Made by a program: the position numbers and the translations under genes. The notes under the pieces are model-generated. The model searched no databases. It saw nothing but the letters and a program-made list of their open reading frames with translations, and was not told the DNA's origin. This document shows positions 25,037 through 32,279 of a stretch of 64,000 nt of DNA, piece after piece. Every line of letters starts with the position of its first letter. Position 1 is the first letter of the stretch. This DNA comes from Rhodothermus profundi (lineage in GTDB: Bacteria > Bacteroidota > Rhodothermia > Rhodothermales > Rhodothermaceae), in assembly GCF_900142415.1 (NCBI RefSeq), contig NZ_FRAU01000001.1, forward strand, positions 186,001-250,000. Reading direction: 5' to 3'.

Positions 25037-25065
25037 ATGATACAACAAAATTTTATGCCTGTCAA
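25037..25065 (-). promoter_or_regulatory. promoter of the arginine operon
   Basis: TTGACA (25065-25060), a 17-base spacer and TATCAT (25042-25037) on the minus strand match the general sigma-70 consensus closely. They do not match the Bacteroidota TTTG/TAnnTTTG type. The transcript would start near 25030, about 28 bases before the leader peptide ATG at 25002 and only a few bases before the ATG at 25026. Confidence 0.75.
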
Positions 25066-25354
25066 GAGCACATGCCCTGGCGATACGGCAAAAATCCTGC
25101 GAATGGACAGGTAGCCTCGTCGTTCGAAAGGTCTGAGGACACCACCACAGGGCGGCAGGAAGGAAGCAGCAGGCACCGGACGCGGTGGTCCTGACAGCAT
25201 GAAGGGCCGGATCGGTCGACTCGGTTGGGGGTGCGCTTCAGGAAGGACGGCTTGAAGGGCAGGCCAGCGTGACATCTGGACAGACGCCTGGCACGAATGC
25301 CGGTCAGAGGTTCGATGTATAACAGACGGGCGAAGGAGGAAGCAACGGTCCTGG

Positions 25355-25490
25355 AGGTCCGACGACAGGGCTTTTTTTTTTCTGTGGATGCCTGGATAGG
25401 GAAATCTGTTAGAGGTCCGGCGACAGGGCTTGCCTTTTTCCAGGACGTCTTTTGCCTGGTGCAGAGAAGTTAGACGACAGAGCTTTTCTG
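25355..25490. repeat. three degenerate direct repeats, about 56 bases apart
   Basis: Three copies of a motif near AGGTCCGACGACAGGGCTTT are seen. They start at 25355 (followed by nine T), 25413 (then GCCTTTTT) and about 25467 (degenerate, AGTTAGACGACAGAGCTTTT). Spacing is 58 and 54 bases. No gene is visible in this stretch. The copies are too diverged for a CRISPR and have no constant spacer length. Confidence 0.6.
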
Positions 25491-25495
25491 CGGCC

Positions 25496-25972
25496 CCCGC
25501 CCCTCCGAGGAGGGGGTGGCTGTGTCGAGATCGATGGGACCTTCCACAGTTCCCTTTCCTGGGAGAAGAGGGGACGATGGTAGATCGAGCGCATTGGCCC
25601 CGGTCTCCCACAGTATCTTCTTCCCTCTCCCCTCTGGGGAGGGGGTTCCAGGTTGAAATTAGCGCTGGCGTTCGGGGCCTTGGTGGTCTGGCTGAGAGCC
25701 CCCTCCACCCTTCGGGCAGTTTCCTCTGAGAGAGGGAGCGAGGTTTCTGGGGGGCCAGGGTGGCCCATCTTGCCTGAGCGGTTGGCGCTGGCAGTTTTTC
25801 CTGGGAGGTTGCCGTTCTTGCTTGATCCACCAGCAGAGCTTATCTCTTTTCACCCTCTCCCCTCTGGGGGGATCAGGGGGGGCTATTTTCTCTTGGCCAC
25901 GGTGGTTGATACGGGCGGCGTGCTTATTTTCGCGATGCTCCCCTCCGCCCTTCGGGCAGCTCTCCCCGGACG
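25496..25972. repeat. interspersed GC-rich palindromic repeats
   Basis: Two motifs recur. One is a CCCCTC-nnnn-GAGGGG hairpin, at 25500-25515 and 25629-25644, with a broken copy near 25857-25870. The other is CCCTCC[G/A]CCCTTCGGGCAG, near 25704 and 25943. They resemble REP-like or small non-autonomous extragenic elements. The region from 25066 to 26326 holds no gene I can support; several long open frames on the minus strand have no start signal, family or consistent codon use. Confidence 0.55.
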
Positions 25973-26326
25973 GAAGGGCAGGTCTTTTTCTTCTGGTTGG
26001 CGCTTGGTCCTGGCCTCCCTGCCTCCCCTCAACCTCGTGGTCCAATCCTTCCATCCTGTTGCTCATCCGCCCATCCCGACCGAACCCGAATCGTCGCTGC
26101 ACGGGAAAGCACGCTGTCCAACAAAGCAATAGATCACCATAATTTATTTTTCAAAACTGTTGCATAAATAGAAGCAATTTCACTCAGGCCAAGCGCTTAC
26201 CAATCAAAGAAAAACTGACTATTATTCATGGAATCATGATACATGATCACTTGCCCTGTTAAAAAAAAATATAGTAGCGTTTTATGGTACGTTTCTCACA
26301 CCAAACCTATCTATGTCCTGAAAGGG

Positions 26327-27356
26327 ATGGCTCGTTTTCGCTCCGGACGCCCTGTCGTTGCGATCGGACTTTTCACGCTGCTGGTGGGCCTGTCGGGGTG
26401 CGAGGGCTGGACACCAACGCCGAACCAGGAGGCGGTGCTGGATCCTTCGCGTTTTCGGCGAGCGCTGGTCGAAGAGCAGGAGCGTCTGGCGCGTTTCGTG
26501 GTGCGTTATGTGCGGCGCCAGGAAGCGTTTCGGGCGGGCAAGCGGCTGGCACCGTCAGGCGGTGAGTCGGTTGCTGGAGGCGGCGCTGGCAGCTTATGAG
26601 CGGACGCATGGGGTGACGGGTGTGCTGACGGGGTATCGTCGGGCGCAGTTGGTGTTGGCGCAGGCTCGCTCGGGGGATCGTCAGACGGCCTGGTGGGACA
26701 GTCTGGGGTTGGATGCGGAGCAGCAGGTGTGGATGGAGCGATTGTGGGAGGTGTTTCGGACGTCGCATACGGTGGCGGAGTTGGACGAGCGGCTGGGTCG
26801 GTATGAGGCGGCGGTGGTGGCGGCGTTGGGGGCGGAGCGTTCGGGGGTGTTGCTGTGGAGTTCGGGGGTGTTGTATAGTGTTGCGGTGTTGGTGTTTGGT
26901 CGGGAGGAGTGGGTGGAGGCGTTCTGGTCGGTGGTTCGGGAGTTGTTGGAGAAGTCAGGTAGTGGTGGGATGGCGCGTTGGGGTATTCTGGGTGGTAGGG
27001 GATGGATTCGGCTGGCGCAGCAGAACACGACATGTGAGCTCAACAGCATGCCGGAGTATGGAGATTACTGGTCGTGGGAGGGGATCGCTCAAGGCGCGCT
27101 CGTCGGTACTGCTGCTGGATGCTTGGGTGCGCTGGGGTTGATGGAAAAGGTTCCTTTCCCGGCATTATGGGGTCCCTTCAAAAGTTGTGTTGTAGGAGCA
27201 GCGATAGGCGCAGTCGGGTCAATAGGTGTTTATCTGCTACTCAAACGCGATATATACAAAACAGAAAAAGCAAGGTGGTGCCGCGAGAATTACACAAATT
27301 GCAAAAACAATGAGTATTATCTGAACGCATGTGACGAAATAATTAATCCCCAGTAG
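26327..27356 (+). pseudogene. frameshifted lipoprotein with foreign glycine-zipper C-terminus
   Basis: The ATG at 26327 begins a lipoprotein signal (basic start, VVAIGLFTLLVG, lipobox LSGC). The frame runs to a stop at 26599, but the coding pattern moves to the next frame near 26550 (CACCGTC). Removing one C joins AGKRLA to RQAVSRLLEAALAAYE and gives 342 residues. The middle part is helical. The C-terminal 110 residues, from about 27010, shift to AT-richer codons. They contain GIAQGALVGTAAGCLGALGL and GAAIGAVGSIGVYLLL, two glycine-rich membrane segments like those of bacteriocin-type peptides, and four or five Cys. A small membrane protein gene follows after 12 bases. It could be a decayed gene or a sequencing error. 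Confidence 0.7.
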
Positions 27357-27368
27357 AGAAAAAAATTA

Positions 27369-27779
27369 ATGGATGCTATGATCGTATATGATCTAATCAG
27401 AAAGATTAATAGGCGATATCCTGCTCTAATTCTTTTTGTTTCCATAGTTATGTTTTCTTTAAGTTATGTTTTGACAGTTGTTACGGAGGGATTAAGTCTT
27501 CAATGGGACAAATGGTTTTTCACATTTGCTTTTGGATGTCTATTATTTTTTGTAATAACAGGATATATTACCTTCTCTCAAACATTATATATAAAAGAAC
27601 AGAAATCGATTTTACTTACCTCTATAATATCGAGCATTTTGTTAACATCTCCATTGTACATATTCTTTAAAAGTTTATTTGATGATACAAAAATTCAAAT
27701 AGGTATTATTATTACTATATTCATATCCACCTCTATCTTTATGTATATAAAAATAAAAAATCGACAAACGGCAACCTGA
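27369..27779 (+). CDS. small four-helix membrane protein, AT-rich, possible immunity protein
   Basis: The 136-residue protein has four hydrophobic helices at about residues 19-40, 48-68, 80-100 and 108-128, with a basic tail (KIKNRQTAT). Base composition is strongly AT-rich compared with the surrounding genome and matches the 3' end of the preceding gene, so both were probably acquired together. Size, topology and position directly after a protein with a bacteriocin-like C-terminus fit an immunity protein. That is inference; no family is recognised. The start at 27369 is used; an ATG at 27378 is also possible. Confidence 0.7.
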   Translation: MDAMIVYDLIRKINRRYPALILFVSIVMFSLSYVLTVVTEGLSLQWDKWFFTFAFGCLLFFVITGYITFSQTLYIKEQKSILLTSIISSILLTSPLYIFFKSLFDDTKIQIGIIITIFISTSIFMYIKIKNRQTAT

Positions 27780-27965
27780 TTCATCTGACCCGTAATCTGG
27801 CAGACCGCATGATACACTTCGCGCAAAGGCCTCGAAGCCTGCCGCACAGGCGCCAGGAAAGCATCGGAGCATGAGGAAGGATCGCATTAAACGTCAGGGT
27901 AGAAGCAGCGTGCAGCCGCTCAGGCAGCGCAGCAAGTGGCCGGCCGGGCAGGCGCAGGGCGCGTG

Positions 27966-28394
27966 TCAGAACGTGCGCACCGGCACGGGCAGGCAGTTAC
28001 GTTCCCGCCCGCAGCGGTGCAGATAATCCCACGGCACGGCCGGCACCCGAAACCGCCCCACAAAATGCAGCTTCGCGTCCGGATACCGACTCCGATACGA
28101 ACGGAAATCCGGCGAGAGCATCAGCTCGAAGCTTCCTTCGTAAAAGACCAGCAGAAACGGCTCGGTCTGCACCGTATCGATGCGACTGAAACGCACCCAG
28201 CTCTGCAACGAATCCTCCCGCGCAATCCAGTACAAGCTGAGCCCCAGATCCCATCATCTTCTCCAAAACTGCCCATCATCCCGCGGAAGCTCTCTCCTGG
28301 CGACCCTTTCTCGGTCGAAGGGATTGGCGTTGAACAGGTAGTAAGTGGTGTCGGTCTGGAGCGGTTTTTTGTAGAGGTCAAAACGTGACCACAT
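27966..28394 (-). pseudogene. interrupted gene fragment of unknown family
   Basis: The frame from the ATG at 28394 reads MWSRFDLYKKPLQTD and on through TYYLFNANPFDR to an in-frame TGA at 28254-28256. It then continues in the same frame as WDLGLSLYWIAREDSLQSW to a stop at 27966. The two halves together give 142 sense positions with uniform composition, so the TGA looks like a nonsense mutation. The start overlaps the end of the T9SS-tail fragment in another frame. No ribosome site is evident. Function unknown; the region around (27780-27965) holds nothing recognisable. Confidence 0.5.
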
Positions 28395-28707
28395 AGCTTC
28401 CCGAGGGCCAGTTGCCTGCGGCCAGCGTCATCCGGTGCCAGTCCGCCGCCATGCAACCCGGCCGCCGACGCACCACCTCCCGACCCAACACGTCGTAGAC
28501 TACCGGCGCCACCTCCTGCGCCTCCGGCAACGCCTCCACCCCCTGCCCCTGCACCACCTGCACCGAATCCCCCGAGGGCTCCTGCGCCCAGAAAATTTCC
28601 TTCCCACCACGCGAATCCAGCACGTAGATTTCCTGCAGCTTGGTGGCCGGCAGCTCCAGCCAGCGTTCCGGCTGGAAAATGGGTAGGGGAAGCCATGGGC
28701 TTCTCAT
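28378..28707 (-). pseudogene. C-terminal remnant of a secreted protein with T9SS-like sorting tail
   Basis: This 109-residue frame has no signal peptide. It ends in APVVYDVLGREVVRR and NWPSGSYVVTF, the pattern of the type IX secretion C-terminal sorting domain (YDVLGR, then PSGxY). Upstream the frame is open to 28824 without features, so it appears to be the 3' end of a longer gene whose front has been lost. It partly overlaps the other fragment at 27966-28394, which suggests a rearranged locus. From 28708 to 28932 no gene is seen. Confidence 0.5.
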
Positions 28708-28932
28708 GGCACCTTTCGCTTTCGGTTGGGGAAAGGGCTTGCGGATCAACCAAGAACGGCCGGTGACGGGGATCATCCCGTCGCCGTGGTTATAGACAAG
28801 AAAACGCGAAAGCGGAAAATGCAAGCCCAGGGGTTGTCTGCATGGATGTGGTCTCCCCTCCCTCAGGAAGAAAAATCATCAAGCATGCCCCTCTTCAGCG
28901 GAGAGAGGGCAGCCAAAGGCAGCCTATCCGTA

Positions 28933-29352
28933 TCACGTTCCCTGCACAGTCACGATGATTTCGCGCTGGCGAGCCCGGACGTCGCATTCCAGCAGCACGA
29001 TCTGCTGCCAGGTGCCCAGCACCGGAGCGCCATCACGCACCGGTACGGTTACTGAGGCCCCTATCAGCGTGGCTTGAAGATGGGAATGCGCGTTGCCGTC
29101 GTGCCAGGTGCGTTCATGCAGGTAGGATCTTCCAGGTGGAATCAGCCGATCCAGCACGGCAGGCAGATCTTGTTGCAAGCCCGGTTCGAACTCAATCGTC
29201 CCAATTGCCGCCGTGCTGCCTACCACATGGATGTGCACCAGCCCACGCTGCACGCCTGAACGCGCCACAACCGCCGCAACGTCCGGCGTGAGATCCTGCA
29301 AATCACCGTGCCCGCTGGTGCTCCGATGCAGCGTCTCCTGATATGTTTTCAT
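28933..29352 (-). CDS. yjbQ: YjbQ/UPF0047 family protein
   Basis: The 139-residue protein matches the UPF0047 family end to end: [36 protein letters not shown] and [16 protein letters not shown]. The conserved His and Asp residues of the metal-like pocket are present. E. coli YjbQ has weak thiamine-phosphate synthase activity, but the true role is not settled. Its ATG lies 50 bases inside the 3' end of surE, so the two are translationally linked. Confidence 0.92.
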   Translation of the reverse strand: MKTYQETLHRSTSGHGDLQDLTPDVAAVVARSGVQRGLVHIHVVGSTAAIGTIEFEPGLQQDLPAVLDRLIPPGRSYLHERTWHDGNAHSHLQATLIGASVTVPVRDGAPVLGTWQQIVLLECDVRARQREIIVTVQGT

Positions 29353-30193
29353 TGGGCTTCGAGGGAGAAATTTCCGAATGGCACGGCAAGGTGTCGGCCT
29401 CCCAGTTCCATTGGCTCAACATAGACCGGTAGGCATGGGCTGTCAGATCATGTTGTAGCGGCGTTATGGAGACATAACCCTGCTTGACCGCTTCCAGATC
29501 CGTATCATCTCCATCGTCCAGATTTACAAAACGTCCGGTAAGCCAATAGTAGGGCCGGTTGTAGGGATCTCGGCGTTCGGCGAAGCTTTCTTCCCAGCGC
29601 GAGCGAGCCTGTCGGGTAACGGCAATCCCCTTGATGGCGTCAAGCGGCAAATCGGGAATGTTCACGTTGAGGAGAATACCCGGTGGCAGCCCGCGGGTTA
29701 GTACGGTATGAGCAATTCGTTGCGCGTAGTGAGCGGCTGCGCGGTAGTCACGTGCCTCCCAGTTGCATAGCGAAAAAGCGATGGCATCAATGCCCAGAAT
29801 AGCGGCTTCGGTTGCCGCGCTGACCGTACCCGAATAGATCACGTTAACGGCCGTGTTGGGTCCTCGGTTAATGCCGCTGACGACCAGATCCGGGCGACGG
29901 GGTAATAGCTGATTGACCGCCAGCTTGACGCAATCGGCCGGCGTGCCCGAGACAGCATAGGCCGGCACTTCGCCGGAAGGCACCGCAAAGGGCTGCGGGT
30001 AAGCGCGTACGGGATCGCGCACGGTGATAGCATGGCCCACCGCACTTTGCTCGGTAGCCGGAGCCACCACGTACACCTCGCCCAGGGCATCCATGGCAGC
30101 AGCCAGGGCGGCAATACCGGGCGCATTAATTCCGTCGTCGTTGCAAACCAGAATCAACGGCTGTCGGATTGACTCAGGCGTCCGATGACTCAT
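29303..30193 (-). CDS. surE: 5'/3'-nucleotidase SurE
   Basis: The 296-residue phosphatase of nucleoside monophosphates has the metal site [12 protein letters not shown] (residues 14-25), [14 protein letters not shown], and [25 protein letters not shown] in pieces of the conserved core. The C-terminal 25 residues are extra, hydrophilic and overlap yjbQ. It starts nine bases after the panB stop, so panB-surE-yjbQ is a likely transcription unit. Confidence 0.95.
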   Translation of the reverse strand: MSHRTPESIRQPLILVCNDDGINAPGIAALAAAMDALGEVYVVAPATEQSAVGHAITVRDPVRAYPQPFAVPSGEVPAYAVSGTPADCVKLAVNQLLPRRPDLVVSGINRGPNTAVNVIYSGTVSAATEAAILGIDAIAFSLCNWEARDYRAAAHYAQRIAHTVLTRGLPPGILLNVNIPDLPLDAIKGIAVTRQARSRWEESFAERRDPYNRPYYWLTGRFVNLDDGDDTDLEAVKQGYVSITPLQHDLTAHAYRSMLSQWNWEADTLPCHSEISPSKPNENISGDAASEHQRAR

Positions 30194-30202
30194 AGCGCAA
30201 GC

Positions 30203-31039
30203 TCAGTAGCTTTCTTCAGGGGAAGGAAATGCGCGCTGCCGCACGTCCTGCACGTAGTGCTGCACAGCTTCCGTGATCGTTTCTGAAAGTCGTGCATAGC
30301 GACGCACAAAGCGCGGGTTAAAGTCGGTGGTCAATCCGAGCATGTCATGCAGCACCAGAATCTGTCCGTCGCACTCCACACCGGCTCCGATGCCGATGGT
30401 GGGGATGTGCAGCGACGCGGTTACCTCACGAGCCAGCGCGGCCGGGATCTTCTCCAGCACGATGGCAAAGCATCCGGCCTCTTCAAGCAGCTTGGCGTCG
30501 CGCCGCAACTGTTCCGCTTCGTCGGGCTCCTGCGCCCGTACTTTATAGGTGCCAAAGCGATAAATGCTCTGGGGCGTTAACCCTAGATGCCCCATTACAG
30601 GGATGCCGGCAGTCACGATGCGCTCCACAGCTTCCAGAATTGCCTGTCCCCCCTCCAGCTTAACCGCATGTGCCCCGGCTTCTTTCATAACCCGAATGGC
30701 AGAGGCCAGCGCTTCATTCGGATTGCCCTGATAGGACCCAAAAGGCAGATCGACCACCACCAGTGCCCGCCGCACAGCCCGCACGACACATTGCGCATGG
30801 TAAATCATTTGATCCAGCGTAATAGGCAGCGTCGTCTCATGACCAGCCATTACATTAGAAGCCGAGTCGCCCACCAGGATCACATCGATCCCAGCCGCGT
30901 CCAGGATGCGTGCCAGCGTGTAGTCATAGGCAGTCAGCGCCGCAATAGGAATGCGGGCTGCTTTCATTTCCTGAAGCGTCTGGGTGGTCACTCGCCGCGC
31001 GTTGACCACCGTCGAAGAAGGGACGGTCTGTGTACTCAT
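30203..31039 (-). CDS. panB: 3-methyl-2-oxobutanoate hydroxymethyltransferase
   Basis: It makes ketopantoate for coenzyme A. The 278-residue chain shows [36 protein letters not shown] (metal Asp), [17 protein letters not shown] and [16 protein letters not shown]. These are all conserved in the PanB barrel, with the general-base Glu following in the family. It lies after the terminator of the ompH/bamA operon, so it probably has its own promoter in the 102-base gap 31040-31141. Confidence 0.96.
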   Translation of the reverse strand: MSTQTVPSSTVVNARRVTTQTLQEMKAARIPIAALTAYDYTLARILDAAGIDVILVGDSASNVMAGHETTLPITLDQMIYHAQCVVRAVRRALVVVDLPFGSYQGNPNEALASAIRVMKEAGAHAVKLEGGQAILEAVERIVTAGIPVMGHLGLTPQSIYRFGTYKVRAQEPDEAEQLRRDAKLLEEAGCFAIVLEKIPAALAREVTASLHIPTIGIGAGVECDGQILVLHDMLGLTTDFNPRFVRRYARLSETITEAVQHYVQDVRQRAFPSPEESY

Positions 31040-31087
31040 GCCGAAGCCGGGTCAGGTGCGTTGGAGGTATGCGTGTTTATTCCAACG

Positions 31088-31117
31088 AAAAAGCGGGCGC
31101 CTGGCTCCGACGCCCGC
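31088..31117 (-). terminator. terminator at the end of the dxr-bamA-ompH operon
   Basis: On the minus strand GCGGGCG (31117-31111) pairs with CGCCCGC (31099-31093) around an 11-base loop and is followed by TTTTT (31092-31088). It lies 25 bases after the stop of the last ompH gene. Confidence 0.75.
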
Positions 31118-31141
31118 CGAGAACAACCCGATAGCTGGCGT

Positions 31142-31705
31142 TCAGTTCTGCTGAACCGCAGTTGTATCCTCCGGCACCTGAATGCCCAGGCGGCGTGCAA
31201 CCTCCCGCGTAATATCCACCACACGGCCTTCCTTGACATACAAAAGCGCTTGTGCCCGCAACACCACGTCCAGGTTCTGCTCCCGGGCTACCTGGTCGAT
31301 CACCTGCTGCACGCGTTCCAGAAGCGGCTGCATCAGCTCAGCCTCGCGCTGCGCCAGTTGCTGCTGGCGGCGCGCGGTAGCTTCCTGGATTTCCTGCTGA
31401 AGCTGCAGCAGCTCCTGCTCTCGCTCCTGACGGCGCTGTTCAGAAAGCAAGGCGCGCTGGCGTTGATAACGCTCCAGCTTCTGCTGGTATTCATTGAACA
31501 TTTCCTGCAAAGCCGTCTGGCTCTCCTGCGCTTCCTTCTGCAGTTGCTGCTGAATATCCTGGTATTCTTTCATATTGATAATGATCACATCGGGATCGGT
31601 GTACCCGATGCGCAGCGGTTGCGCCAGGCTACCTTCGGCCTTGAGTAAGCTGACTGTCAGAGCGGCGCCGACCAGCGCCCACAACGTGAAGCGACGATTG
31701 CGCAT
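31142..31705 (-). CDS. OmpH/Skp-family periplasmic chaperone
   Basis: The 187-residue protein has a signal peptide (FTLWALVGAALTVSLLKA, cleaved near EGSLAQ). A short beta strand follows (IGYTDPDVIIINM), then a long Gln/Glu/Arg coiled coil that forms the tentacles of Skp-like trimers, and finally LDVVLRAQALLYVKEGRVVDIT. It should hold unfolded outer-membrane proteins in the periplasm. It is the second of two ompH genes after bamA, a common Bacteroidota arrangement. A C-terminal tail (VPEDTTAVQQN) is typical of one copy. Confidence 0.93.
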   Translation of the reverse strand: MRNRRFTLWALVGAALTVSLLKAEGSLAQPLRIGYTDPDVIIINMKEYQDIQQQLQKEAQESQTALQEMFNEYQQKLERYQRQRALLSEQRRQEREQELLQLQQEIQEATARRQQQLAQREAELMQPLLERVQQVIDQVAREQNLDVVLRAQALLYVKEGRVVDITREVARRLGIQVPEDTTAVQQN

Positions 31706-31730
31706 AGGTGGTTTCCTTGTTGGTTAACCC

Positions 31731-32264
31731 TCAATTTCTCGAATCAACATTCACATTAAGCTCGGCGAGAACCCGATCACTCAGGTCATGTTCCGGCGGT
31801 GCGTACAGCAACACAGGCGCTGCTGCCTTGTCCAGCACATAGTCATACCCCTGGTCACGCGCTACCGCTTCAATAGCTTCTAACACCCGTTCCTGAATAG
31901 GGCGCAGCAGCGTCTCCTGCTGACGGAACAGTTCGCCTTCTGGCCCAAAGTATTGCTGCCGCAGACGGTCGAGCGCTTCCTCCGCACGCGCAATCTCCTC
32001 CCGCCGCCGTCGCCGTTCTTCTGGCGTATAAAGCAACTCACGCGCCTGATATTCTTCAAACATGCGGTCAATTTCCTGCCGCCGCCGGTCCAGCTCAGCC
32101 TGCCAGTCGCGGACCATCTGGTCCAGCCGCTGTTGCGCCGCCTGATATTCCGGCAGTTTACTCAGAATATACTCTGTATCTACATACCCGATGCGGTGCT
32201 GCGCCTGCCCTGCGCCGGCCAGACACAGCATCCCTGCCACGAGTACAGGCCATAGCCGCCCCAT
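31731..32264 (-). CDS. OmpH/Skp-family periplasmic chaperone
   Basis: The 177-residue paralogue of the next gene has a signal peptide (WPVLVAGMLCLAGAGQA) and IGYVDTEYILSKLPEYQAA, the conserved OmpH opening. A charged coiled coil of about 90 residues follows, then YDYVLDKAAAPVLLYAPPEHDLSD. It starts 15 bases after bamA, and both work with BamA in outer-membrane assembly (family knowledge). Confidence 0.93.
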   Translation of the reverse strand: MGRLWPVLVAGMLCLAGAGQAQHRIGYVDTEYILSKLPEYQAAQQRLDQMVRDWQAELDRRRQEIDRMFEEYQARELLYTPEERRRRREEIARAEEALDRLRQQYFGPEGELFRQQETLLRPIQERVLEAIEAVARDQGYDYVLDKAAAPVLLYAPPEHDLSDRVLAELNVNVDSRN

Positions 32265-32279
32265 ACGTAAGCCAATCTG

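Noticed and set aside
25355-25490. CRISPR array
   Set aside because: Only three diverged copies with uneven spacing and no cas genes in the window.
24913-25830. A 305-codon open minus-strand frame ending in the leader peptide
   Set aside because: The promoter and a ribosome site lie inside it, the upstream part crosses the repeat field with no family, and only the last 30 codons make sense, as the leader peptide.
28121-28753. Glycine-rich 210-codon frame
   Set aside because: Its repeats come from the GC-rich third positions of the T9SS-tail fragment in another frame.
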